Assembly (NCBI GenBank): GCA_018894105.1 | Contig: CM032121.1 | Span: forward strand, 19,812,730-19,876,729 | DNA from: Jacaranda mimosifolia | Taxonomy: Eukaryota > Streptophyta > Magnoliopsida > Lamiales > Bignoniaceae | Direction: 5' to 3' | DNA: 64,000 bases | In this document: positions 48,962 through 60,420 of the stretch, piece by piece | Layout of the letters: every line of letters starts with the position of its first letter | How positions within the stretch are numbered: the first letter of the stretch is position 1 | The notes under the pieces: generated by a model | What the model saw: only the letters and a program-made list of their open reading frames with translations | What the model was told of the DNA's origin: nothing | Database searches by the model: none | Program-made: the position numbers and the translations under genes

Positions 48962-51177
48962 TAAATCTAATGGCATAATATATAGTTTGATAGAGAATTT
49001 GTACTCCTACACGCCCCCTCCCCCCCCGCCCCCCCGAAAGGACTTAGGACAGGAGATTCGATAAAAACGTGATAGGTTCCTGAGCTAAGGTACTGGGTTG
49101 ACCTGACCACATGTGCCATTCCATATCAATAGTTTCCACTTCAATCCTCCTTTCATTTAACATATATAGTTGGGATAAAAGCGATCTGTTTGTCCTGAGT
49201 CATCGAGAGTCTCGTCAAATCAAACCCTGCCTGCCCTATTTTGTAGGCCCGCCCAATCTACTAATGCAAACCTCTTTCACCTAAAATTCCATCTTGTAAT
49301 TGTTTGCCTCAAGGTTGCAAATGGATATATGATCGGGTTCGATATGGATCCATCTAGAACGGACTGGGCCGGATTTAAACTTGCTTTATCTATTAGGTTA
49401 CGCTGGTGTTTTAAACTTTTTAGTAATTCTAATTAATTCTAGAACCTAAATTGATGAATAAAACTAAGATCACGAAATGAGTTGAAAATACATTATTTTG
49501 GATCCCAAGTGCAATGTCGGACCCAATTCACAAAATATTGGGATGGATCCGAAGCCAGTTGATCACAGTTTTGGATAGATTATTAGACCTAGCTAGAGCT
49601 AGTATTAATGCCAATTTTATTTTGTCAAATCTAGTGGCGGCATGTTTAATATTCTAAAATGGGCTATATTATTATAAACCTAAATTATAAGGACTAACAT
49701 TATAATTTTAAACTCCATGAACCAAGATGGTGTGTTGGATCCGAGTCCAATCAAAACCATATTATAAGTTACTCTGTCCTCTAACTTAAATTGTTTAATA
49801 TGATTACTTTTATTGAATTAATTACTTATTAATATTAATATCCTCACCAGATAAAAATTTACTCCAAATTTGGGAAAAGGTCCTCTCTTGATCTTCTCCT
49901 CGTCTTCGTTGTAAAAAGGGCTTAAAGATGTGCTATTACCTTTGTGTATATTTTTACCCTCTGAATACATATAGATTGATCGAGCTATATATATAGTATT
50001 GTTTCTAGCTAGTTCCCTGGTTTTTGTTCCTCTCTCTATATATAGATGCATGCATGTTAAGAATATATACATATATATATATGCCTAATCATATATAATA
50101 TTCAAATAATGACACATCTCCTATTGAATGAATGAATGAATGATCGATATATATTTGTTATACGCAAGCTTTTATTCGCCGGAGTCAATCAGCACTAGTT
50201 TTTGCCCCCACAACCATTATTCATACGTAAATAGAAAAAGGCCGAAAATAGATATAATTTAAATGGTGGTCCTATGACCACGTCTACAAGTTAAACTTCA
50301 TTTCATTTCATTTTGGAGAGGTGGATCCAGATATATATATATATATCTGGTATTGGCGACCACTCCCACAGTGCCAATCTGAACTCAGATGTATATATGG
50401 TTAATTAATTAGGCCCACATTTCATGAGGCGTTACTCTTTCATGGGCTGGCCGGTGCCCGTCATATATAGCAATTTCCTAAATATTGCCTGATGTTGATC
50501 AGCTGCCGAAAGAACAATTTGACCCTCCGATCGAGTCAATGATTATGCATTGAGAATCCACGTACGGAAAACCAATCATAAATCCAAACATCGATCTTTG
50601 TCCGCCTAACTACATCCTTCTCCAATCCCTAGCTATTCTCCCATTTCACGATTTTGTTCTGGCAATTAGAAAATTTCTCTGGCATGCATTATCAGTAGAA
50701 CATCTTGTGTGAATAATTTCAATTTCATTCCAGCAGTTATTATGAGAAGAGCACTGTGATAGGATCTTCGCATTGCAATAACTCCAGCATGCATGCTACT
50801 GAAACAAGATTTTTATTTCTGGCCATTCCTTTATATATATAGCCAGCCATAAATTTTGTGGTACCAATGCAAAACAAAAAAGGCACCTGTAGATTTGTGG
50901 CGTCATCATAGCTACCACAACAGTTGTTCCACTTTTTGCAGTTGAATTATATATTATTAGTCAGGTTTCGGAATTTATAGAATCATTTCATAATTTAGTA
51001 TTAATGTATACAATAATTGAAGGAAAAAAAGTTTTTCCTACAAATATTCTTCTAATTTATATTACACGTAAACTGATGATCAGTTTAGGAAATTCTATTT
51101 ATGCACTGCAAGTGAAGAAGTATAGCGAATTTATGAACATCCCAGGAAATTAAATAAAATGGTAATAATGGACACGG
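48962..51177. other. AT-rich intergenic DNA
   Basis: 2.2 kb without a coding signal. It holds C/G homopolymer runs near 49012-49036, TA/ATAT runs (50060-50083), a 4-bp GAAT repeat near 50126-50142, and a perfect 24-bp palindrome CCAG(AT)nCTGG at 50327-50350. Confidence 0.6.
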
Positions 51178-52774
51178 TGTCATGAGTCGCGCCTTGGAGT
51201 AAATTGGCGACTGTGACTTGAGGAGGCGATAGAAACAACAAGGCGTTTTTGGCTAGCGCATTAGTGAGGAAACATCCCATGAGCAAAGACTCTTATGGGG
51301 TGTGGATTGCAAAACTGTATTAATAGCATATTCCCTGAGTTATGAGGATGTTTCCCACCAAGTTTAAAGTCATTATGTGTCCGTTTGGGCACTGAACATT
51401 AAGGGCGATCGAGAGAGGTCTATTGCACGCGAGTAGCGTAAATATGGGTTGAGCAGAGTGGCTTGGAGTTGAAGTTTTGTAAAACTGTTTCAGTGGGGTG
51501 TTCCTTGAGGTGTTGGAAATATTTCCACCAAGTTTCACCTGTAGATGGTTCTGTTTGGATAGAAAAAAGCAAAGATCTTTAGAATGTGGCAGTGCAATGG
51601 TATTGTTGTAATTCCATTTTATTGCGAGGCAAATTCCTGTTCCATGGAGAATCAGATGGGGCTGGAACTTTGTGAAGTTAATGTAGACGCCAGGAGCTAT
51701 CTATCGGTTCAAGCGGCGAGTGATTTGGATGTTAGGAGAGGGAGTTACAAAATGTATACCCCATCAGCATTTCAATGTCTACTGTGGCAAAAAGAGTTTT
51801 CTCTTTTAAGCCTATTAGAGGGGGGAATGCATGTCTGAGGTACAGTGGGCATCGACCGGTCCTCCCCGTGCTATAACGACACCAAGTGAGCAACTCTTTG
51901 AAGGCGATGGGGAGCCTTCAAGGGCCAGCTCTAGACATCTCATAGAAGTGTTTAGTCCCCGGACGGGTTGGGAACCGAACGAGCAACATGGAGCCAAGAG
52001 GGCCTATGGTGGGTCTGAGAGGGTGCCTAGAGGTTGCAAAGCGGAAAAGCAATTGCCCCGCGAGCTTCGAAAATTATGGGGCAACACCTCAAGGCTGATT
52101 GAGTGATCAAGACAAGCACCTAATGTCTCATGAACTAACTCGCAAAGTAGGCGATATAGGTTTTAGCCTTGTTGTGGGGGTCCATTGGCTTAAAATATAC
52201 GGTCATGAGGCGACACTACATAGTGGGCAAGTTGAGGCAAGATGCTAGCAAGTAGGAAACGATGTCCAACACTCCGTGCTGGACATATATAAAATGATGG
52301 CACATCACATAAGCCTTAGACTTACATGTGGCACTACTCAAGCGAGGCACAAATGAAAGGCCCTACGGCACGGCCTAAGCGCTTTGAGCTAGTGACGAGC
52401 ACGAGAATTGCATTGTGGGTGCGTGAGCAACCCTTAATGCCGGGACGGAGCGAGATTGCTCCTTTGCCATCAAGAAATGCACATAGGAGACCTTAGATTG
52501 AGAACGTCCATGCTGGCTAGTCAGGGATCATTGAGAAAACACGCTCGACGTGACGAACTCAAGCTTCCAGCGAATGTGGGCATTCGGAATAGGCGAGTAT
52601 ACCAATACTGTGAGGCATTCATATGTTCATGCTAGTAAGCTATTGGGCTGAAATGAGTAATAGGTCAGTAGAAAGACTCAAGATAGGTATTGGCGAATCG
52701 AAGGTTGGGTGACACCTGAGATGCCATCATGGACTGATGAGTGTTTCGCTGCAAGATAGAGTCTGTCTGTGACA
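51178..52774 (+). repeat. LTR of a third Gypsy-type element (1597 bp)
   Basis: Starts TGTCATGAGTCGCGCC and ends CTGTGACA; TGTCA and TGACA form a 5-bp inverted pair. A TATA box TATATAAAA is at about 52286-52294. Three bases after the end is a PBS (52778). No matching second LTR is in the window. The LTR end TGTGACA followed by AAT and an iMet PBS is typical of chromovirus-type Gypsy elements; the clade is inference. Confidence 0.7.
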
Positions 52775-52777
52775 AAT

Positions 52778-52790
52778 TGGTATTAGAGCC
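52778..52790 (+). other. Primer-binding site of the 51178 element
   Basis: TGGTATTAGAGCC; one mismatch to the iMet-type consensus TGGTATCAGAGCC. Confidence 0.75.
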
Positions 52791-53947
52791 TGAGTTTTTA
52801 CGATGTGTGAGAATTCAGGCAGGAAGTGAATTGAGCCAATGAGACAATCAACCTTCCAGAACCCGGATACTCTTTGAATAGGGGATTGGCACACGAACTC
52901 TGCATGAGCAAGTAGGTTGAGACCTAGGACTTTTTGATAGAATCATGCCTGTTTGTAACACAGATTATGTTGGATTGTTGTCTTTGGCTTTAAAATGCTT
53001 ATATGAGCCGTTTGTTGATTGGACATGATTTTGAAGATGTTGGTCATCGAATTTGCTATCAGTTGGCATTCTGTTTTCGAGTAGTGGGCATTATTTGCAG
53101 AGACTGAGCTTTTAGTGCAACAGTTTGGCTCTGAGAGCACCGTTATTGACGGCTATAGCTTGGGCGAAGCTTATTAACCCGAGTTATAGTGCAAATGTCG
53201 GTTGGGCAAATTCCAGTAACCTAATTGTGCAGTTGTGGTCGGTAACACTCCAAGAATGCTGCTGGAGTACTGAGTTATTGGTATCTGTGGATTGAGTGAA
53301 GTTTAGTAACTGATTTGCAGTGTGGCCGCTATGATTGGGTGAAGTGCAGAAACCTGATTGTTTTGTGCTTGTTAGTAACTACAATTGAGATTTATTAGCA
53401 ACTTCAGTAAATTTGGTTAACAGTTTGTTTGCGCTGGGGCATGGCTAACGAAAATTGCACGAGGTAAGGAATCGGTAAGCACAATAAGTCATTTTATAGG
53501 CAGACAAGTTGTTGACCGTTTTGTGGGAAAAGTTCAGTAACATAATTAGATTGAATATTCATCTTGACTTTCATGACAGAACATGCCAGAGGGCTGAGTG
53601 GACTGAGTGAGCAGCGTTTGCAAGGATAAGCAACCATGTTGCAGAGAGCCGCAAGTTAGGAAATGATTAAGGCGATGTGGTCATTTTGGTATATGGGATA
53701 CCACCTTTAAGTTGAGGAAAACTTTTCATGACGAAAAGACGAGCATATTGTTGAGATGGCATAGAGGTGCCACAAGCAGATGAGGTACATAAAATTGAGT
53801 TGAGATTCGAGAATTTTTCTTGGACATCATGGGAACAGAGATTTCAAGTTAAAAAGCTACCAAAAGTCTCGGACACCGTGTAGCGACTTTATGAGAATTT
53901 AATAACAATGTCAACTAACTTCTGGGCAACTTAATTTAATTTGATAG
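52791..53947 (+). other. Internal or flanking sequence after the PBS
   Basis: Over 1.1 kb with no gag or pol block. An AGTAAC(C)TGATT-like phrase recurs near 53213, 53308 and 53350, so it has loose internal repetition. The end of the retroelement part is not defined. The last bases TTAATTTGATAG look like the 3' splice site of the XTH exon that follows. Confidence 0.45.
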
Positions 53948-54338
53948 CTTCTACGTCGATGAAGCGCCCATCAGGGTGTACAAGAACAACGAAGCGAGAG
54001 GAATTCCATTCCCAAAATTCCAACCCATGGGAGTGTATTCCACTATCTAGGAAGCCTACGACTGGGCGACGAGGGGTGGCCTGGAGAAGATAGATTGGAG
54101 CAAAGCCCCATTCTATGCCCACTACAAAGATTTCGACATCGAAGGTTGCCCGTTGCCGGGACCAGCGAGCTGCCCCTCCAACCCTAGAAACTGGTGGGAG
54201 GGTGCAGCATACCATCAACTAAGCCTTGTTGAAGCCAGGCGGTACCGCTGGGTGCGGATGAATCATATGATTTACGATTACTGCACCGACAGATCCCGCT
54301 ACCCAGTTGCCCCACCCGAATGCGTGCCGGGCATATAA
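53948..54338 (+). pseudogene. XTH (xyloglucan endotransglucosylase/hydrolase) last exon, orphan
   Basis: XTHs are secreted GH16 enzymes that cut and rejoin xyloglucan in plant cell walls. The exon reads FYVDEAPIRVYKNNEARGIP, FPKFQPMGVYST, WATRGGLEKIDWSKAPFYA, YKDFDIEGCPLPG, and in the C-terminal XET module EARRYRWVRMNHMIYDYCTD, RSRYPVAPPEC, ending GI and TAA at 54336. The length is about 130 of roughly 285 residues. It starts right after an AG splice acceptor (53946-53947). The exons with the catalytic DEIDFEF motif are not found upstream in this window. A Trp codon is TAG at 54048-54050. It is probably a pseudogene cut off by the retroelement sequence on its left. Confidence 0.88.
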
Positions 54339-56200
54339 TACGACTTTTGATTCCATCCTCAACAAACGAATCAACTACCGTCAAATCCATTGCATTTCCA
54401 TGCTTTAAGAGCCTCCATACGTATGCACTAGTAGTGACTAGTGAGTAGCCCATGCATGTTTACTGTTGAGGAAAAATGTAATTTGCTGTTCATCATATAT
54501 ATATATATTACCTATATGGGTGGTATATCCTTGTAATTTGTGTTTACGAGCAAAAGGTGGACGTCATTTTTTTGGTACGCTCGTGTCTGTATTAACTGCA
54601 TTCTGTTGAGCCAATAATATGTGTGCACGATTGTGAAAGCGATGTATTTATTTCGATTTGTTTACATAAGGAAAGCTGTTTTTTTTTTTCTTGAATTAAT
54701 TTCGTATCTGAATCAATTCTCTACGAATTGTCTACCTTGATCTTTAGTTCTGAAACAAAAAAATAAAATAAAATAAGTTGAAAATATGTATCTCTATTAG
54801 TTTGCCAACTCAAAAGGCAAACTAATACTAATTAATGTCCATCTATATCTATTTATTAATTTTCTATATAAAGGATAAATGAAACATAAAAAGAACCAAA
54901 AAAAAAAGAAGAAAAAAAAAAGATGCTGCAACAAAAAAATCGAAAAAAATTGAAGCGAATATTCTCAGTTTCCCCGTTACGTTTCTACCATTCCCGGCTT
55001 TCTTTTTGTCTCACGAGAAGACATAACTAGTTCCTAAAAATTGAAAACCGTTGGATAACACACGTTTTTTCCTTTCAAGCGTGTTGAATCTATCTCTTTT
55101 ACCTATATCAAAATGACTATACAATTATACAAGCACTTTGCTATTTGGATAGAAGGATTCATATCAGTAAAAAGATATGGAACTAAGATTTTAAATAACT
55201 CAATATTAGGTAACTTTGAATCCATCGAAATATGAAAAAATCTAATTCAAAATAATTGGTGAAGCATTGAAAATTCATAATAATTAACTCATTATATATT
55301 ATTCAAACGAGTGCAACAAATTTGCTAGCATTATGGTTTACCCTTTTAGTTTTCATACTCTTATTACGAATAAATAAATATAACAAAATAGTAAGTAAGG
55401 ATGATGCAAAAGTTATCATTAAATATAATAAGTGACAAGAACTATGTTCACTAAAAAATTTTATAAACTTAATAGTGACAAAAACATTAGTGATTAACTT
55501 ATTATTGTTATATCTACAATGACAATCTAATGACGGTATAAATACTAGCACAAATTATAATTATAATTTTTATTATCATTAAGTTGTAATTATAGGTTTG
55601 TCATTAATTATTAATAATGACAATTATAACATTAATTCTTGTCACTTCTAGTTTATAGTGTGATAAAAATAAATAAAAATCATTAGCACTTAAATAGTAT
55701 CAATAGTGATAAACCAAGAAATATTGTCACTTAATATATGTCATCATTCTTACATTGTCAGTTTTTTTTTTCATTCATACTACATCTTTTTAATCCGATC
55801 ATATGATTAAAAAAAATTAGTTATTATGATAATTTGTCAATATTTTAAATTCTTTAATCCAATCATAACACTAAGAGAACCAAGTAATTAGTTAACATAC
55901 GATAGGAATATGGGCAATGCAGGGCAGACAACACTTTCACCTATTGATTTGCAACAAACACATTCTTGCTGCTTTCTACTATGGGCTTTTAGACATGCAG
56001 AGTACAAGTGTCCCTTTTGCGCGTTCACCAGTGGGAACAGAGCCCCCGCCCTGAAATGGAAATAACTAATTTTTTGTTGTGCTTAGCAAGAATGTAGAGA
56101 GAATATGATCAAACACAAAGAGACCCCACCCCATGCAAGAACAACTTGACCTGCAAGAGCTCAGACAGGGGAGACAAGACCATACAGACCACTGGAAGCT
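54339..56200. other. AT-rich DNA downstream of the XTH exon, with a possible MITE
   Basis: It begins with probable XTH 3'-UTR. Around 55399-55754 motifs RTGACA / TGTCAY recur on both strands and the two ends are loosely inverted (GATGAT..AATAAGTGACAA), which suggests a small TIR element. No TSD found. The rest is A/T runs, for example 54896-54922. Confidence 0.4.
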
Positions 56201-56209
56201 GCGTTAACT

Positions 56210-57140
56210 AATGGACATAATTCAGCTGCTTCTTGTTAAATTTGTCTCTGGATGTGCAGTAGTTTGTTGCTCTAGTTTGGCATAATTCAAATTTCCGAAC
56301 GGAGTGAATGCATTGTTCCCAGTCCATCCAAGACCCTTGAATCCAGTGATATTGGATAGCAAAGCAACCTCCGAGATCCAAAGGCCAGTAGTGGAAAAGG
56401 AACAACATTAAATAACTTTTTCGGTTTGATATCAATCACAGTACTCCACCGACAAGAACAAACACACACCCCACCACCCCCACACACACTCACAAAAAAC
56501 TGGAGTACAGGATACACACATCCTCATTGAGAGATTACATATAACGGGAAAGCCAGCCAACATATGATAAGGAAGACTAAGCCCTGCTTTAAATACCACA
56601 TAGAGAGCTGAGACAACTACAAAGGCATGCAACCAGCATGAACAAATTGAAATAAGTTTGCTTGGATACATTTTACCATTTGCATCTCGTGTTTGGTTCA
56701 CAATAGACATTGCCATTAGAATGCAAGCAGAAAGGCCAGAAAGAGATATTATGCTCAAACTTGCAAGAAATCTGCTTTCCGGATTTTCTAGTGTTCATTT
56801 TTTCTACTTTTCTCTAATCAAGATCAAAGGGTATGAATGCAGCTATCTATACCAGTTGAATGAACAAATCACTCAACATTTTCATTTGCTCAAACTCCAA
56901 AACTCCAAGCCCCTGTTCTTCTCTGAAACCAGGGAAAATTAGAGATGTAACTGCAAGAAAGCAAACAAAATATTGTACCTATTCTTCAACTTGTATGGAT
57001 GCTCTCTAAATTTCATTCCCTCGGAGAGGAAACAATTCTTTCTATGCTGCAATGCAGTAAATATTACTTCTTGGGGCTGATTTTGACTGCAATGGGATCT
57101 GAACAGTAAGGACAGTTTCCAAACAGAATATCAAAGGACC
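56210..57140 (-). other. Possible minus-strand exons of an unknown gene
   Basis: Three stretches on the minus strand read like exon pieces flanked by GT/AG. About 57060-57132: SFDILFGNCPYCSDPIAVKI then a stop, after an AG at the end of TTTTGTTATAG. About 56690-56770: LSIISLSGLSACILMAMSIV followed by NQTRDANG and GTAAAA, a likely membrane segment. About 56211-56390: GLWISEVALLSNITGFKGLG then WTGNNAFTPFGN and a stop. I do not recognise a family. They may be parts of different genes or chance frames. A CA/GT-rich run is at 56460-56498. Confidence 0.22.
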
Positions 57141-57679
57141 TATAACAAAACGCAAATGCACAAATGAGGATATTATTCCAACAAGCAAACTTACAAGATA
57201 TGAATAGTAAAATGCTTTGCCAAATGTTAAGAGTGTATAATGACTCATCGTCTCTAAGGCTCAAATTGAGCAATGTTGTTTCATCCTTATGTTATTTTCT
57301 TTCGCTGTTATGACATTTGGTTTATTAGTGTTTCAGTTGTAATATGTTAAAAAGTCTGTTTCAAGTCACTTTTGAGTTTGTTTCAGAAGAGTTCTAGAAA
57401 GGCTTTAGCTTCAGACATAGAAGCTAGGCTGGATCTATTTTTCGGCAGCATGAAATAATATCAGAATCATTCTCCTCAAAGTTTCTGAGTTTTCACTCTT
57501 TTTCTTTCACTATCTCGTGATTTTCCATTGCTGACTGAGAATTTCATCATGGTACTATACCCATCTGCCCAGTGGCAGTGATCTCAGTCCATATTCCTTT
57601 TGTTGATTCATTCAAGCTGTCTTGTCTCGCGGCTGTAGCTCATGATTTCATTATTGCAATAGCCTATTTTCTGGTTTCT
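57141..57679. other. Non-coding sequence left of the TRIM
   Basis: About 540 bp, T-rich on the plus strand, with no recognised gene or repeat. Confidence 0.5.
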
Positions 57680-57684
57680 ACATC

Positions 57685-58028
57685 TGTTAAGGAATGGACC
57701 TTGGGCCTAACTCACCCCAAAAGCTAGCTCAAGCGGTGAGGATTGCCCAAGACAATATATAAAAACCATAACTTATTTATTTCACTGATGACAGATACTA
57801 ACACACCCCACGCACGCCCTCAACATCTCAGGAATGAACATTTTGAACGTAGAATAACATGAAAGGGGTGGCCCAACAACATTGGAAAGCTCAACATCGA
57901 GAATAGATGGCTTCGTTACCATGTTAAAGAATGGATCTTAGGCCTAACTCAATCCCAAAAGCTAGCTCAAGCGGTGAGGATTGCCCAAGACCATAAATTA
58001 TTTATTTCACTTATGAGAGACACTAACA
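57685..58028 (-). mobile_element. Complete TRIM element (344 bp)
   Basis: Two direct repeats, 57685-57803 (119 bp) and 57922-58028 (107 bp), both begin TGTTAARGAATGG and end ACTAACA. They flank a 118-bp middle. The outer flanks are a perfect 5-bp TSD, ACATC (57680-57684 and 58029-58033). On the minus strand the sequence TGGTAACGAAGCC (57909-57921) directly follows the LTR end and matches an iMet PBS at 10 of 13 positions. GCGTGGGGTG just before the other LTR is a fair PPT. The repeat core AAAGCTAGCTCAAG is common in plant genomes. No coding capacity, as expected for a TRIM. Confidence 0.85.
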
Positions 58029-58158
58029 ACATCAATCAGTTCCAATCTGAAGATCAACCCAACATTCTGTCCATCACTTTGCTGCTGGGTGGCCATCCGT
58101 GTCAATTTGTTGGTTTTGCGTTGATCACTCTTCTCATTGATTTCCCACTACTCTTGGT

Positions 58159-58755
58159 ATGGTTTCAATAGCATCTGGTAATGTTGCTACTGCTACAATG
58201 CAAGACCTAGTAATGTTGATCTGCCTCAAACTCTGCCATTAACTCAAACCTCTAAGCCATTCTCGAATAAGAAAATCACACTCCAATTACATGAAAACAG
58301 CTTCTTACTCTTTTGACGATAAAACAATTACTTACTTTTGAGGCAAGAGGTTTCCTTTACGATTACGAGCCCCTCTTCACACAGATGGCGACAGATGTTT
58401 TCTATCTCGTCCACTACACAAGCTACACATCTTCATTGTACGTTGAAGGAAAAGAGACCACTCAATGAGGGAGTGCTTGGCTCAATTCAATCTGTTTGTG
58501 ATGGCCTAGCCAGTTGGGTCATCTTACATCTGAAACAATGTGTATTTCTACTATTTTGATAGGATTAACACCTGACTATGAAACTGTTGTTGTTGTCATT
58601 ACTTCTAGTCAGTAACCCTACGATTTACAATGTGGTTGCAATGTACTCATCAAAAGAACACTCCTATGAAGCTCCTATTGAGTGTTAATGTTGCCGTTCA
58701 GCAGCAACCTATTCTGACTCAAGTCATAGATCAAACTACAGGATAACAAGAATGG
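58159..58755 (+). pseudogene. Older Copia gag, left part (host of Copia-3)
   Basis: Frames from the ATG at 58159 read like plant Copia gag of the UBN2 type. Visible are ITLQLHENSFLLF (usually KL...NF.LW), STTQATHLHCTLKEKRPLNE then GSIQSVCDGLA, LTPDYETVVVVITSS and NVAVQQQPILTQ, with stops and frameshifts between them. It is cut at 58760 by Copia-3 and continues at 63837 with the Cys-rich end of gag. Its LTR is not identified; 58029-58158 may be leader. Confidence 0.6.
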
Positions 58756-58760
58756 AATAC

Positions 58761-58936
58761 TGTGGAAAATGTGACACGTGGTAAATATTAGTGGTGTGTG
58801 TTGAGTGTTATTTTAGGTATAGATATACTTACCATGTATTGTAATTTGTGAATAATATAAATATTACCTCCTTGTCAGTCATATAATTAGACTGACACAA
58901 TTATGCAATTCTTCAATGTGCATAACATAATCCACA
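58761..58936 (+). repeat. 5' LTR of Copia-3 (176 bp)
   Basis: TGTGGAAAATGTGACACG to ATAATCCACA. TATAAATATT lies near 58857. Very short, the size seen in the smallest plant Copia LTRs. Confidence 0.95.
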
Positions 58937-58949
58937 TGGTATCAAGAGC
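58937..58949 (+). other. Primer-binding site of Copia-3
   Basis: TGGTATCAAGAGC immediately after the LTR; the iMet-type site with one extra A. Confidence 0.9.
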
Positions 58950-59514
58950 TAAATTTTAATTCTTGTGACTTATTGCCGATCTGATCTATTTCCGCTGTAT
59001 TTTTTTTTGCAGTCCACCATCATTCGTCTTTGTGAGTTACTGCTATTTGTCCCCTAAACAGCCACCTGCCGCACCTGTTCTTTGCCGCTGCTGTCGCTGC
59101 GTTACTGCTGTCTCTGTTGGGACTGCGTTGCTACTGTATGTTCCTCTCCTGTTGCTGCTGCGTTGCCGCTGTTTCTGTTATTGCTGCCTCGCTACTATTC
59201 CTGCCATTATTGCGTTCCTACTGTCCTTTCATGTCTTTTTCAAAGTTCCTTTCAGCCTTTTTTTTTTTTTTTTCTAATTTAGGGTTGCAGTCCTCATTAT
59301 ATATTAGGGCAACAATTAGAAAGCAAACAATCAAAACAAACTCAGCCTCCAAGTTAGTCATCCAGTCAGCCACCAAGTCAGTCATCCAATTAGCGCCACA
59401 TCAACACCTAAGTCAGCGCCACGTCAGCATTAAAAAACAAAAAAAAGAAAGGAAATTTCTAATTTCTATCTCCCCATTGGTTCTACCTTTTCTTTTGCAG
59501 GATATCTTTTTTCT
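58950..59514 (+). other. Copia-3 leader with low-complexity CTG/CTT tract
   Basis: 59040-59270 is rich in TGCTGC, GCCGC and T runs; ORFs here translate to poly-Leu/Cys/Ala and are not believed. 59340-59430 has loose repeats of CAAGTCAG / GCCACRTCA. Then the gag ATG at 59515. Confidence 0.65.
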
Positions 59515-60420
59515 ATGGAAGCCAAGAGCCTCATTCCTACTCTCCAAATCACTAACCGAAAATTAAATGGCAGTAATTACTTCCAATAGTTTATTGCAGT
59601 AGAAGTTTTCCTCAGTGGTCTTGGGAAAGACCATTATCTCACTGATGACCCTCCAGATAAGTCGTACACAAAGAGAATAGCCATTTGGAAACAAGAGGAT
59701 CGTCAAATCATGCCTGCCATCTGGAATTCAATGGAGCCCACTGTTACAGATTTATGCATGAATTTCAAAAGTAGCAAAAAGATATGGGATCAATCTACAC
59801 GAGTAACTTATCTCACATGTATGACATCTCCGTCGAGTATCGATCTCTCCACATGACTGACACTAACCTTACTGATTATGATGCCAACTTCAGCCGTACT
59901 TGTGAAGAGCAAAAAAGTCTCTTTCCTATCTCTGCAGACATTGCCGCCATGCAACAGCAACGCACTCAACTCGATGTCTTTTAGTTTTTAGCATGTCTAC
60001 CATCGGAATATGAGCCTTTTCGTTCTCAAATTGTTGCAGGTTCTGAACTTCCTGACCTCGATGATGTCTACTTGCGCGCCTTACGTTTCTCTAGCTATCG
60101 TCCCCCAAGCCTTCCTATTGGTGAAAAGTTAGCATTAATCTCTAGTAGCCGAGAGGGTGGCCAAAGCGATCGAGGAGGAGGCTAAAACAGACGAGGTAGC
60201 ATCCAAAGAGGTCGTGGAGCCACTCAAGGATGTCGAATTGGAGGTCAGGGAAACCGTGATCATGGCACTAATGATGCAAAGGAGTGTAGTTATTGCGGTC
60301 GCCTCAATCACACTAGGGACCAATGTTGGGACTTTCATGGGAAACCCCCTCGACATGCCGACATAGTCTCTTCTGATGTTGTAAAGCCCGAAACTTTTAC
60401 GGAATCCACACAAGCCAATA
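59515..60420 (+). pseudogene. Copia-3 gag
   Basis: The start at 59515 reads MEAKSLIPTLQITNRKLNGS and stops at 59587 (TAG, probably a Trp codon once). The following frame has VEVFLSGLGKDHYLTDDPPD, the IWNSMEPTV block, SRTCEEQKSLFP and, frameshifted, the ..LPSEYEPFRSQIVAG.. block. An Arg/Gly-rich stretch (about 60150-60240) precedes an intact CCHC knuckle, CSYCGRLNHTRDQC. The gag family is clear; the copy has at least two frameshifts. Confidence 0.87.

Noticed and set aside
51831..52106. 91-codon ORF in the 51178 LTR
   Set aside because: Lies wholly within an LTR and has no recognisable domain; G/C-richer LTR sequence gives such frames by chance.
53931..54453. Minus-strand ORFs over the XTH exon
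   Set aside because: Antisense shadow of the plus-strand XTH frame, which has clear family motifs.
59032..59566. ORFs of 66-149 codons rich in Leu, Cys and Ala in the Copia-3 leader
   Set aside because: Translation of a CTG/CTT low-complexity tract in several frames; no conserved block, and the real gag starts at 59515.
60135..60413. 92-codon minus-strand ORF rich in Ser and Thr
   Set aside because: Shadow of the Arg/Gly-rich part of Copia-3 gag.
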